Both the position numbers and the translations under genes were made by a program. Shown in pieces: positions 34,601 to 45,751 of a stretch of 64,000 bases of DNA. The notes under the pieces are model-generated. The model worked only from the letters and a program-made list of their open reading frames with translations, was not told the origin of the DNA and did no database searches. Each line of letters opens with the position of its first letter. Within the stretch, counting starts at the first letter, position 1. The stretch comes from Saururus chinensis (Eukaryota; Streptophyta; Magnoliopsida; Piperales; Saururaceae), in the NCBI GenBank assembly GCA_035235625.1, contig CP141148.1, positions 24,987,057 to 25,051,056 on the forward strand, given 5' to 3'.

Positions 34601-36405
34601 AGGAATATGTGTCTCTAATACCCTCAACAATAGAGACGCAAACTCATATGTGTCATTAATACCTAGTGCATTAGCGACGACACATACTTCTATGCATTGT
34701 TAATACATTTTATTTTATTTATATTACTTTTAAAATATATATAATAAAAAATTTAAAAATTAAATTTAAGTTTCCTCACTCTTACCCCTCTCCTCCTTAG
34801 AACCGGGGCTCATGCTCACACACGTGAGAGAGAGGACGAGATAGAGATGGGGAGAGTGAGAGGAGAGGGAGAGATAAGAGAGGAGAGAGAGAAGAGAGGG
34901 TCGTTGGACTCCGTCGGAGGAGGAGGAAAGGGGAGAGAGCACGAGAATTTAATTTAATTTTTTTTAAATTTTTTATTATGTATTATATTTTATAAATCAT
35001 AAAAATAAGGTATGATAAAAATCATTAGTGAAGCATAGGTATTAGTGATGCAAACTCATATGCTAAAAAATTACAATTAAATTACCTCACTCACCACTCT
35101 CCTCCTCAGAGCGGGGCTCACGTTGACGCGCGTAAGAGATATGGGGAAAGGAGAGGGAGAAAGAGAGAGATAAGACATCTGAGAGAAAAAATAGAGAGAG
35201 ATGAGGGTTTGCCGGACTCTGGTGGGAAGATTAGGAGAGGGGAGAGAGCATATAATTAAATTTTAATTTTTTTTAAAATTTTTATTATATGATATTTTAA
35301 AATTTATAAAAACAAAATATAATAAAATGTATGAGCAATGCAAACTCATATGCGTTACACATACTCCTACACGTCGCTAATATATTTTATTTTATTTTAC
35401 TTTTATTATTTTAAAAATATAATATATAATAAAAAATACTAAAAATTTAAATTAAATTCCCTCACTCTCATCCCTCTCCTCCTTAGAGATGAGGCTCACA
35501 CTGACGTGCGTGAGAGAGAGAGAGAGGAGAGAGATAAGGGAAAGTGAAGAGAGAGAGGAGAGTGAGGAGAGAGAGACATGAGAGAGAGGAGAGTAAGAGA
35601 GAGAAGGGAGAGAGAAAGACGAGACAGAGAAACATTGAGAGGAGAGAAAGTGAAGAGAGAGAATATGAGAGTAGGGGAATTTAATTATAATTTTTTGAGA
35701 TTTTTTATTATATATTTTATTTTAAAATTAATAAAATATATTAGCGAAACATAGGAATATGTATCACTCATAGCCATGGTATTAGTGACACAAACTTATA
35801 TGTGTTGCTAATAACTTAGTTATTACTATACGTTGCAAATATATTTTATTTTATTTTATTATTTTGAAAATATAATATATAATAAAAAATTATTAAAAAA
35901 ATAAAATCAAACTCCCCTACTCTCTTCCTCAAACTTGGGGCTCACACTAATGTGCATGAGAGGCAGGAGAGAGAGACGGAGAGAGGAGATAGAAGAGAGA
36001 GAGAGAGACGGAGAGAGATATAGAGGAGAGAGAGAAGAGGAGGGGAGAGGGAGAGGGAGAGAGAGAGAGGAGAGACAAGAGAGAGGAGAGTAAGAGAGAG
36101 GGGAAAGAGAAGAGAGAGGATGAGGGAGGAAAAGAGAGAGAAGAGTGATAGAAAAGAGAGGGAGAGGGAGAGGCAAAGGGAGGGGGAAAGGAGAGAGTTA
36201 GAGTGAGAGAGTAGAGAGAGCTGAGAGAGAAGAGAGGGAAGAGAGAATGAGAGGAGAGAGGAGAGAGGAGAGAGGGAGGATAGCAGAGTTGAGAGAAGAG
36301 AGAGAGGAGAGAGCAAAGAGAGAAGCAAGGGGGAGAGAGAGAGAAGAGGAGAGAGAGAAGAGAGGAGAGTGTGAGAGAGAGAGAAGAGAGAGGGAGAGTG
36401 ACAAG

Positions 36406-36437
<32 letters not shown>

Positions 36438-36530
36438 AGATAGGAGAGAGAGACGATAGAGATAAGATAGAGGGAGGGAGAGAGAAGAAAGAGAGGTAAA
36501 GGGAGAAAGAGGAGAAAGAAGAGAGAGAAT
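31604..36530. repeat. Alternating pyrimidine then purine blocks within the CACTA element
   Basis: CTCTCT-rich blocks at about 31620-31800, 32050-32400, 32575-32860, 33090-33200, 33405-33630 and 33870-34205 recur every 300-500 bp. Each is followed by A/T-rich text and a module like ACTAGGGTA...ATGCGTCGCTAAT. From 34.8 kb the orientation flips and blocks become GAGAGA-rich (34830-34945, 35130-35250, 35510-35680, 35950-36530). The many open frames here are low-complexity Ser/Leu or Arg/Glu strings and not genes. Confidence 0.85.
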
Positions 36531-36899
36531 ATACGTGTTATTTTTTCATTAAAACATTATTTGTGAAGCTTCTTTTGAAGCCTCGCAAGTATTTTTCTTT
36601 TTAAATTCAGATTTGCAACGCTTTAAGAGAAGCATTACAAATTATGTATTTTTTTTCGACACTTCTCATGAAGCGTCGCAAATTTGAGTGCACGGTTAAA
36701 AATTCACCGGTGCCTAAAATTTTGCATGGGCACAAAATTTTGCTCGCGTGGGAATTTCCACCCGTGCCTGAAGTTTTGTGTGGGCACGAAATTTTGAGCA
36801 TATGCGAATTTTCGCATGCGCCCTTTTATTTCCTCCCAAGTCTTTCTTCGCAGCCCCACTGCTACATCATCCACCACTATCCATCAGCCGCCGTCACCC

Positions 36900-38960
36900 C
36901 GCCCCCCTTTCTGCCTCCACTCCGACTCTGCCCCACCTTCTCCAAGACTGCCTCCCCTTCTCCCTCCTCTTGGACCACCTCACCTTCTTCCCCCTCTCTG
37001 GCTCTACCCCCTTGACAGCTCCCCACACCTGTCCCAACTCCCCCTCTGATATGCATGATTTTTACATATTTTATATGCATATTTACCATATTTTCTAGTG
37101 TGTGATTAGGTTAATCAAGGGTTAATTAGAATTTAGTTATGTTAAGATAGATATTAGTAGTGTGATTTAATTATTAGTTAATTTGGTCGATGTTAATTGT
37201 TTAGGAGTGGACTTGAATAAAATCAGTGTTCTGCATGTCTTACACGTTTGAAATATGATTGTTTATGTATTTTAGGTGATGCACGCTTCCTGATGTATGT
37301 GGACAATGTTCGAAAAATTTACAATACTCGTGACGAGCTTAAAAGTGACTAGGACAATTTTCTAGATACGCGGATATGTTAAAAATATATATTAACATGA
37401 ACATAAGAGCTTAATGAACAGAGAAGAAACCTGGACAATAATCTGGACTGTCGAGTGAACAACTTCATCTTCCTGGACGAGTTCTTAGACAGAAACATCC
37501 AGTTATTTGATTTTGGGTGAAATTGAGTACAAATTTGAGCAAATAAATTTGGCATTTCAAAACCCATTTCAATTTAGTTAACGAAGAACATGCTTAAAGT
37601 TTAAAATTGAAGAATGAGAGCTGATTTTCGTGGCTGCTATTGTTGAACACGAACAAAAGAGAATATAGAAAGGAAACTAGAAATAAAGTTTATAAAAGCT
37701 TATAAAAGGAATATTTAAACATAACAAGAAACTCTTATTTTGGGACGAAATTGGGCACTTAAATAAGGAAAGACATGTTGTCCAGAAAATTATTTAAGTG
37801 CTATTGCAGAGAATTGCAGAAAAGGAGGGAGGAGAATACAACGAACCCAGATAAAATCCTTCAATCCCATCCTTCGAAATTGATGAGAGAACACTTTGAA
37901 AGTGAGAGAATTAAAGTCCCAAGCCGGAGGAGCGAAGAAAAAGTGAGAAGAGGAAATTTCAGTTTGCGGGAGTACTCTAGCAGCACTGTCACTGTTCATG
38001 GTACTGTATCAAACAGTGTTTTTAAAAAAATCCATGTTTTCCACATCTTGTAAGTCTCTTTTCAATTTTTCCAATGGAGATTTTATTTCTTAAGTTAATG
38101 AGTAGCTAAATCTCTTTGTTAGGGCATGAATAAAGCTTCATTAAATTATAGAATTTCATGATTATGAGACTTGATTAATTTTTTTTAATGGTGGATTTAA
38201 TGTTAATTGTTTCTACCTCTTTAATTAATGAGATTGATTTGGATATGAGTTTAGTCACGTTTCTCTCATGATTTAAATTGGTTTTCATTAGATTTTTTAC
38301 TTAGTTTTGTCTTGTTTAATATTGAAATTGGGTATTAGTTGTGATTTGCAAATTGTTGATACAATTAATGACTTCATTTTAATCCGTTGAAGTGAGGAGG
38401 ATTTTTTATTTTTATTATACATGAGAGCTTAACGATGATATTTTCCATAATAACAAAGATTGAATTCTAGATTATTATGAGGAATGTGGAAAAAATGATT
38501 AATGATCATGCTTAGGAGTTTCTATGATTTAATGAATGTGGATTCTTGTGCCTTAGTGTTTTGTTTAATTGGTAGTGTTCTATTTATTTTGCATTGCTTT
38601 CTTATTCTTCGATTAAAGCTTTAGAATTTTGATTTAGATAGTTTAATTATTTTTAAATTCTTATTTGCTTTTGTTAGTTACTCTAGTCAAGTTATTCTCT
38701 TTATATTTGTTAACTAGATTAGGGGTTTACTTGGGATAGATTAAATTTGGCTTTCCTCTTTCAAGTCTATGGGGATCACCACTCGATTTAACCGCTTAAA
38801 TACAATGTATTTGTGCCCATGCGAATAAACAATTAAAATTGAACAACACCCTCCCCCCTTCTGCCTCTGTTCTGGCTCTGCCCCTCCTTCTCCGAGACTG
38901 CCTCCCCTTCTCCCTCAACTCCGGCTCTGCCCCTCCTCAACGGGGATTGCCTTCACTCCT
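36900..38960. repeat. C-rich direct repeat either side of an LTR-like segment
   Basis: The string TGCCTCCCCTTCTCCCTC with surrounding CTCTGCCCC text occurs near 36.91-36.97 kb and again near 38.87-38.92 kb, in the same orientation. The copies bracket the LTR-like segment at 37047-38853. Confidence 0.5.
37047..38853 (+). repeat. LTR-like segment, Ty3/Gypsy (Athila/Tat-like) layout
   Basis: It starts TGATATGCATGATTTTTAC and ends AATTAAAATTGAACA. The stretch before the end (TCTATGGGGATCACCACTCG, then a CCGCTTAAATAC string) has the wording common just inside Athila/Tat-type LTR ends. At 1.8 kb it is long for an LTR and has no attached coding region. It is a fossil nested in the CACTA element; boundaries are tentative. 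Confidence 0.35.
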
Positions 38961-39666
38961 CGTGGACCGCCTCCCCCCACCCGTCCCGGCTCCATAGTGC
39001 CCCCTCCGTTTCCGGTGAGTACAGGAGTAGTGGAGCCCCTCCTACCTCTGCCATTGCTCATATCCTGTCACTGGTCCCCCCTCCTACCTCCGTTGTTGCT
39101 CATAATAGCTCACCGGTCCCCCCTCCTACTCTCGGCCCCTATCCCAACTCCCTTCCGACATGAGCAAGAGGGGCTCCACCCCTCCTCATCTAGGCCCTTC
39201 TTCTTCCCTCCTCCCGGCCCAGCTCCCCCCATTAAACCACCTCCAGAAATCATTTTTTTTATTTTTCAAGTTATTAGCGTCACTAATATTGTTAAAGTGA
39301 TTTTTTTAAGATTCTTATGTTACAATATTTTTTTAAAATTTTTTATTTTATTAACAATACTTTGAAAAACGATTCTAAAAAATTTCTTTTAGTAGTGACG
39401 CTTTACAAAGCGTCTCACATACTATATTATTAGAGATGCTTAATAGAATCCGTTGTTAACTTTATTATTAGCGATGCTTTTTAAAGTGTTGCAAATAAAA
39501 ATTTCTTAGCAACTAAAAAATAAAGTATCGCTACTAACAGTAATATTAGCAACACTTTTTCATATGTTTCGCTAATGAGCAGTTGCATCTACACTATTCA
39601 TGATGCTTTTTGTGACGCTTTTATGACTATTAGTAAGTGTCACTAATAACATTTTTTCTTATAGTG

Positions 39667-41399
39667 TTAATTGCATGTATGTGTGTGAAAATAATCCATT
39701 AACACCACCATAGGCATTCTACCACCACTTGGGCTTTGGCATCATCCGACCCACAACTTCTACTGCGCCCAATAGGCCAAGTCCATTAGCCCCAAAACCA
39801 TCATGCCTCGTATTGCTGGCAAGGTGGGTGCCGTTGCGGGAGGGGCAATGCAACAAAAGGCAACCTTGTCAGAAGGGAAAGTGAGTAGGGACTTGGAGGG
39901 GCAAGTACTAAGAAGGAGGTGATGGCGATGTTGTGTGAGGAGAAGGATAACAAGTTTAGTTTTCTACCTTGGGGTAAGAGGTGAGATAAAATATAAAAGG
40001 GACTTGGCTAGCCTGACTAAGGCTTGGTGACCAATAATGGGATGTTGCCACTAGGGCTGCCAATGGAATGATACGTTTACAGTATAACTTATTTTATTAC
40101 CATAACCATTTCTCAAATCTTTATCTATAATTGTTCTATTAAGTAAACAATATAGTTACTTCCATAACTATTCCTTCCACTAATAATCGGTCGGTTAATT
40201 GGATAACTATTATCTATTAGATTTTTTTAAATGTGCTCACAAAGGTTAAAATAAATAATTTTTATTTGCTTAATTAGATATTACTAAGGTAAAAAACTAA
40301 CATCATTACTACTATTATTTATAGTTATTGCAAATAAATTGTAATGATTAAACATGAAATGTAAATGGATACATATATTATACATAATAAAACTACTTAT
40401 TTTTTAATAATTATTTCCTATCATATTAGTCCAGCTCCAAGACATACATCTAGTGCCTGTTTGAGAAGAATCCCAAATGTGAAAAGAATAACAATTGCCT
40501 TCTTACAGCGAGCTGTCTTCGATAAAAAAAATTTAAATAAGCCCCCATATTTTAGAAAAAAATTTACTTAAACTTATTCAAAATTTCACTTAAACCTGTT
40601 TGGTCATTCAAAACTTGTTGATTCCAACCTATTTCAGTAAATAAATTATTCCAAAATTTGTAATCTCATATACAAACATGATTTGTAAAATAATTATGAT
40701 TCCAACCAACATATACCAAATCTCAAAATAACTCACCTACACCACTCATTCAAAGTTAAGCTAGCCAATACTCAAACCAAGCTAGTTCAATATGGGCCAA
40801 ATAAGAATTTAGTTCTATTAGCCCAAGTTTAAGCTTTAATTTGAGCTAACTTGAGTCTAACCTCGAGTAGAATAGAGCTGACTTAACAATCATACTCTAA
40901 ACCCACCAATCCTTTCCTTGCTCCAAATACTCCATAAGTTTAATTATTAAAAACAAAAAAAGAATCATCTATTTGAGTTATCAAAACAAAATCTAATTGT
41001 AAAAATATTTTGTACAAAGTGTCTATGTAGCCAGTTAAGATTTTAGTACGTATGATTAAATATGAACCGTGACCTAATGAGACCAGAAAAATTAGGCAAA
41101 GCAACTAAATATGAAACATCGAAGTGAAGTGAGTTTAAGAGAATATAAAATATAAATTACAAATGAATATTTTTTATAGAAAATATAGTTAGATACGAAA
41201 TGATATAAAAATCAAATCATTTTCTAAGTAGCAACTTGTAATAACTATAATGAATAGTTGTAAGTAGTTGAATTAATTAAATAAATATTTAGGATTTGAA
41301 TGATACCATTCATTGAGTAAATCATTATGGTTAATCATGACATGAAAATTATTGTAAAAGACCATAAGCCAATCTCTTTTGAAATTAAACCACTTAATA

Positions 41400-41442
<43 letters not shown>

Positions 41443-42354
41443 GTGTGTGTGTGTGTATAATTTTGAAATATAACACACAGGTATGGAAGAACTATTTTAA
41501 TTACCTTCTATTTAGATAATGGTTGGACGAAATTATCCTTTTATTTTCCTATCGAATAAATTTAATCATATTATTTAACTTTTTAATGGTAGAACCGTCG
41601 AATGGATACCGTTAACATCCCTAGCTGACACATCACCGAGGAGGGAGTGAAAGAGAAACTTGGGAGCATGATTCAACAAGTTCTTACATTCCCGTCTATA
41701 TATTCACATGCCATGCATTGTATTCATAACGGGTGGTCATACAAATATTTTTCGTCTCAATTAGTATCATTTTTTTAAAAATATTAAATAACAACACTTA
41801 TCATCAAGATTGATTACCCACTTGTTAATGTGTAAGGTAAAGTTCTTGCACTTGCACCATGATGTATCTAAAAAGAACACGGCTATTTCCCCCCCAAAAT
41901 TCACTCAGAGCCCCCCAAACTTTACACACCCCAAATAAAATACAGATTTTACTTCCCTACACCCCACCCTCACCATAACATTTATTTTTACTCTGTACGC
42001 CGCCGCCCACCCCCCCCCCCCCCCCCCATCTCGACCGTGCCCCCACCTCCCGTTGTTCTATTTCCCCCTCTGTCTTTTCTTCTCCATTTTCGTCCCCTTC
42101 CCCTCCCCTCCTCTCCCCTCCTGTATTGCACCTTTAACAGGTTAACGACTTTGAGATCAGCAAAAGTGTTGTTCGTTTCTGGAAAATAATACAACCTTTT
42201 AATGGAATCATAAACCAACAATAGTTTTCTTCTTTTGATGCTTTTTTGTGGTGGTTTTTTTGGTCTATATGAAGGGAAGAAGGGTGGGGTATGAAGGGTA
42301 ATGAGCTTCACGAGTTTGCAAGATGCAGTTCACGGATTTTTTTTATGGTTTGAA
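39667..42354. other. Unassigned DNA with microsatellites and a C-run
   Basis: No gene is supported. A (TA)n tract followed by (GT)n lies at 41403-41457. An 18-base run of C lies at 42010-42027. Open frames here are low-complexity. Confidence 0.45.
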
Positions 42355-42790
42355 CCTTCTGGACGAGTTCTGGCGGGGATTAATCACTGCTAAAGTAGTA
42401 AGAAGTTGACGGGGACATACGGTCCCTGTATGAATTCATTTTATGTGGCGGGGGGTACCCCCGCCAGACAACTTCCAGAAGATTTTCGAGGGTGTTGAAA
42501 CCTTCTGGACGAATTCTGACGGGGATCAATCACTGCCAAAGTAGTACAAAGTTGACGGGGACATACGGTCCCCGTATGAATTCATTTGATGTGGCGGGGG
42601 GTAACCCCTGACAGACAACTTCCAGAAGATTTTTGCATTCATTGAAACCTTCTTGACGAGTCAATTGCATCCATTTGATGGGGACATACGGTCCCCGTAT
42701 ACATGCATTGAATGTGGCGGGGGGTACCCCCCGCTAGACAACTTCCAGAAGATTTTTGAGGGTGTTGAAACCTTCTAGAGATTTCCTGGC
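42355..42790. repeat. ~146-bp minisatellite, about 3 copies
   Basis: Copies start with GAAACCTTCTNGACGA at about 42355, 42501 and 42648, and a partial one at 42771 (spacings 146, 147 and 123). Each carries two short palindromes, GGGGACATACGGTCCCC and GGGGGGTACCCCC, and a shared ACAACTTCCAGAAGATTTT. No protein-like frame is conserved. Confidence 0.85.
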
Positions 42791-43321
42791 GGTGGGTACC
42801 CCCCGTCACATAAAGCAGAATGACGCTTTGACACCTTCGTGCACGTGAAAGTTCAGTAGCCATGGCGCACTGTAAACCCAAATTCTAATAATTGAAGGCC
42901 CAGAAAATCAATAAAGATGACTTGCTAAGTATCCAAAGGAAGGAATTTTTTGAGTTGAATGGGAAGCAACGATTTTTAAGTGAATGAAGACAGTTCTTTA
43001 ATCAGGGATGTGGGAGAGAGGATAAACTCCTGTAATCACATTTCTTTTCATTCATGGAGAAAAGCAATTGGGAGGGACGACTATTATAGGCAGTGAAGAT
43101 GGGATGGATGATCACAACCTTCTTGCCGCCAGTGAGAGTTTCATGGCCGTCGAGCAGAGTGAAGAGGATATGAAAGAGTTTTTTTCTTTTTCTTTATTAA
43201 CTGGGGTGCCTCATAAGAATAGTGTGAGGGGTGCTAAGTAATAAAAGAATTACCCATATATTTCTTATTTGGGGGCCTAAATCTTCAGGGCGAAATAGCC
43301 GCCTTCATCTAAAAAATATCT

Positions 43322-43389
43322 ATGATGTATTTGAAGAATATGGATCTTCTACTTCCATGATGTATTTGAAGAATATGGTTCTTCCACTT
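43322..43389. repeat. 37-bp tandem duplication upstream of the UGT
   Basis: ATGATGTATTTGAAGAATAT followed by GG and a TCTTC-ACTTC tail occurs twice, starting at about 43322 and 43359, 125-190 bp upstream of the UGT start codon. Confidence 0.8.
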
Positions 43390-43512
43390 CAACAGGGAAT
43401 CCACCCACGCGAGAGTGAATTCAGCCGTCCACGTGCACCCAGCCGATCTGAATCCTCTAACATATAATTGAGAAGACGTGGTGGGAAGGCAGGGAGAGCA
43501 GCTTGAGAAAAA

Positions 43513-44970
43513 ATGGAGGAGCACTTGGTGTTCTACCCATTCCCCGGAATAGGCCACCTCGTCCCCATGGTAGAGCTCGCCAAACGCTTCTTCCTCCTCA
43601 ACTCTAACCACAGCCGGTACCACCTCACCGTAATCCTCTCTGAGCCGCCTTTCAACACCGGAATAGGCTCCACGGCCCCTTACATCCGTCGTATCTCCGC
43701 CGCCTACCCGTCTATTACTTTCCATCGCCTGCCGCCCGTCTCCCTCCCTCTTGAAAGATCCCCATCCCGCTATCGTGAGGGTTTCAACTTCCGCCTCGCC
43801 CACCTCAACAACCCACTCCTCCTCCACGCCCTCAGCTCCATCTCCACCGGCTCCCCCGTCCGCGCACTCATCCTAGACTTCTTCTGCCACCCGGCCCTTG
43901 ACGTCGCTGCCGAGCTCGGCATCCCGCCATACCTCTTCTTCACCTCGCCGGCCTCGTTCCTCTCCGTCTTCCTCCATGCCCCATCTGTCCATCACCGATT
44001 GACGGCCAGCTATGGTGACATGCCCCGTGACACCCGCCTTCAATTCCCCGGCATGCCCCCGTTCGCTTCCGAGGACATGCCCCCCTCTTATATGGACCGG
44101 CATGACGAGGCCTATGAGGGCCTCATCTCTAGCGCCACCCGCCTCGCCAATAGCGCCCAGGGCATGCTCGTTAACACGTTCGACTTGCTCGAGCCCCGCG
44201 CGCTCAAGGCGTTGTCGGACGGTCTGTTCACGCCCGATCGCCCTACTCTGCCCATCTACGCCATTGGGCCCATGATCGCATCCGACCATGAGGGCGCGGA
44301 CGAGGGCCACTACTGCCTGAAGTGGCTCGACTTGCAGCCACCGAAGAGCGTGGTGTTCTTGTCATTTGGCAGCAAAGGGTTGTTCTCAGCGAAGCAGCTC
44401 ACGGAGATCGCCATAGGGTTGGAGAGGAGCAGACAGAGGTTCCTCTGGGTTGTTCGCAGCCCTCCGGCTGATCATAAAAATGGATCTCACATCCCGTTGT
44501 TGGCTATGCCGGAGCCGGACCTGGAAGAGCTCATGCCGAAGGGCTTCCTGGAAAGAACCAGAGAAAGAGGCATGGTTGTGAAGTCGTGGGCGCCGCAGGT
44601 TGCCGTGCTGAGTCGGGAGGCTGTTGGAGGCTTCATCACGCACTGCGGGTGGAACTCCATGCTGGAGGCCATTTGGGCCGGGATGCCGATGGTGGCGTGG
44701 CCACTGTACGCTGAGCAGAGGCTGAACCGGGTGTTGATGGTGGAGGAGACGAAGCTGGCCATACCAATTGAAGAGGACGAGAAGGGGTTTGTGACGGCGG
44801 AGGAGGTGGAGAGGCGGGTGAGGGAATTGATGGAGTCGGAGGAGGGGAAGAGGCTGAGGGACAGCACGGCGGAAATGAGGATGGCGGCGATTTCAGCATG
44901 GGGACAGGGTGGGTCATCTCACCGGGCACTGTCCGAGTTGGTTCAGTCCTGGAGAGGGAATAGTAGGTGA
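43513..44970 (+). CDS. UDP-glycosyltransferase, UGT88-like
   Basis: A single-exon, 485-residue family 1 glycosyltransferase, the normal length. It moves a sugar from a UDP-sugar to a small acceptor, often a flavonoid or other phenolic, in the cytosol. The N-terminal half binds the acceptor: PGIGH carries the catalytic His15 and LDFF the partner Asp122. The C-terminal half binds the donor: VVFLSFGSKG near 280, then a complete 44-residue PSPG box from Trp359 (WAPQVAVLSREAVGG) through HCGWNS to Gln402. The last residue Gln favours UDP-glucose over UDP-galactose. The N-terminal text (FNTGIGSTAPYIRRISAAYP, then SITFHRLP) resembles the UGT88 family. The gene is strongly G/C-rich and has no breaks. 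ATG at 43513 precedes the conserved HLVFYPFPG start, so it is preferred. A truncated copy lies at 30672-31165. The acceptor cannot be told from sequence. Confidence 0.93.
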   Translation: MEEHLVFYPFPGIGHLVPMVELAKRFFLLNSNHSRYHLTVILSEPPFNTGIGSTAPYIRRISAAYPSITFHRLPPVSLPLERSPSRYREGFNFRLAHLNNPLLLHALSSISTGSPVRALILDFFCHPALDVAAELGIPPYLFFTSPASFLSVFLHAPSVHHRLTASYGDMPRDTRLQFPGMPPFASEDMPPSYMDRHDEAYEGLISSATRLANSAQGMLVNTFDLLEPRALKALSDGLFTPDRPTLPIYAIGPMIASDHEGADEGHYCLKWLDLQPPKSVVFLSFGSKGLFSAKQLTEIAIGLERSRQRFLWVVRSPPADHKNGSHIPLLAMPEPDLEELMPKGFLERTRERGMVVKSWAPQVAVLSREAVGGFITHCGWNSMLEAIWAGMPMVAWPLYAEQRLNRVLMVEETKLAIPIEEDEKGFVTAEEVERRVRELMESEEGKRLRDSTAEMRMAAISAWGQGGSSHRALSELVQSWRGNSR

Positions 44971-45055
44971 CTCGAATGTTTATGATCGACTACTAAAATT
45001 ATCATTCCATGTTTGCATCATCGAATATCTTTTGATCATTGCTTTAAAAAATATA

Positions 45056-45687
45056 CTCCCTCCGTCCTATTATAATAATAGCTCCAATAAAAAAAAATTA
45101 TAGTTTTAAATTAATCGCTCCATTTCACAAAATTTAAATCGTTAGATGTTTAAAACACCTCTTAAAATCTTTTCACTCGTCTAGCTTCACAAATCTTCCC
45201 TGAAAACGCGTCTCCAAAGAAGGCACTCCCCTCTCCGAAGGCCAAGACCCAGTATCTTCTCCGGCCTTGGCGTCTGTCAACCCAACCCTGGTGGGTTTGG
45301 ATATGGAGGAGGACCCTGGTGAGTCTGTCAACCCAATCCCACAAGTGCAGATCCTGCGGGTATAGGTACGACGTGGGTGCGGATGACCCCTCCTACCAAG
45401 GGCGAAACCAACAGTTTGGCCTCGGTGTCAACACCCTTACATCTGGCCAGAAGGCCTTCCTTATCTACGGTAGTCTCCTCTTCAGCTTTGCTCTTTTACT
45501 CTCTGGCTATTTCCTTCAATAAATTTGTTCCCATTTTCAACAGCGTCCACTGTTTATTTTATATACAGAGTATTTCATGGGCATATGATCGTAGGGAAAT
45601 TTTATTATACTAATACTTAAGTAAGACCCGTGATAGATAAAAATAACAAAAAAGAGAAATTAAGCTATTAATATAGGACGGAGGGAA
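45056..45687. mobile_element. Stowaway-like element carrying a host gene fragment
   Basis: The left end CTCCCTCCGTCCTATTATAA follows a TA. The right end TATAGGACGGAGGGAA is its inverted match, and AATAGCT/AGCTATTAATA extends the pairing. The second TA is not preserved. At ~630 bp it is longer than typical Stowaway MITEs and its centre is a rubredoxin-like gene fragment. The truncated UGT copy at 30.7-31.2 kb has the same flank on both sides but lacks this insertion, which supports calling it an insertion. Confidence 0.75.
45319..45522 (+). pseudogene. Rubredoxin-like protein fragment (plastid type)
   Basis: The frame reads SHKCRSCGYRYDVGADDPSY, then QFGLGVNTLTSGQKAFLIYG and SLLFSFALLLSGYFLQ, followed by a stop. 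This matches the two ends of plastid rubredoxin-like proteins: the first iron-binding CxxCGY knuckle, and the C-terminal GxGVNxLTxGQK segment with a single membrane span. Between DPSY and the NQQFG segment, the usual 40-50 residues containing PIPPG and the second CPxCG knuckle are absent. It therefore could not bind iron in the normal way. No transit peptide is in frame upstream. Its position between inverted MITE termini suggests capture by the transposon. Confidence 0.75.
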
Positions 45688-45714
45688 TCCAATACTCGGC
45701 TCAGCTCATTAACA

Positions 45715-45751
<37 letters not shown>

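Larger units (their letters stand above)
31182..39666. mobile_element. Large non-autonomous CACTA-type element
   Basis: The left end AACTACAAGAAAAAAAACT and the right end CATTTTTTCTTATAGTG are inverted matches of the CACTACAAGAAAA terminus. The flanks TTC and TTA would be a decayed 3-bp target duplication. Both subterminal regions are packed with TTAGCGACGC/GCGTCGCTAAT-type motifs. The interior alternates those motifs with low-complexity blocks and contains an LTR-like segment and a C-rich duplicated segment. No CACTA transposase (TNPD/TNPA-like) is visible in 8.5 kb, so it is non-autonomous. Confidence 0.75.

Noticed and set aside
31604-36470. Many open frames of 60-130 codons in the 31-36 kb region
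   Set aside because: They are translations of CT- or GA-rich low-complexity DNA (Ser/Leu or Arg/Glu strings) and appear in several frames on both strands.
43309-44929. Long - strand frames opposite the UGT gene
   Set aside because: They are shadows of a G/C-rich coding strand; the + strand carries a complete PSPG box and catalytic residues.
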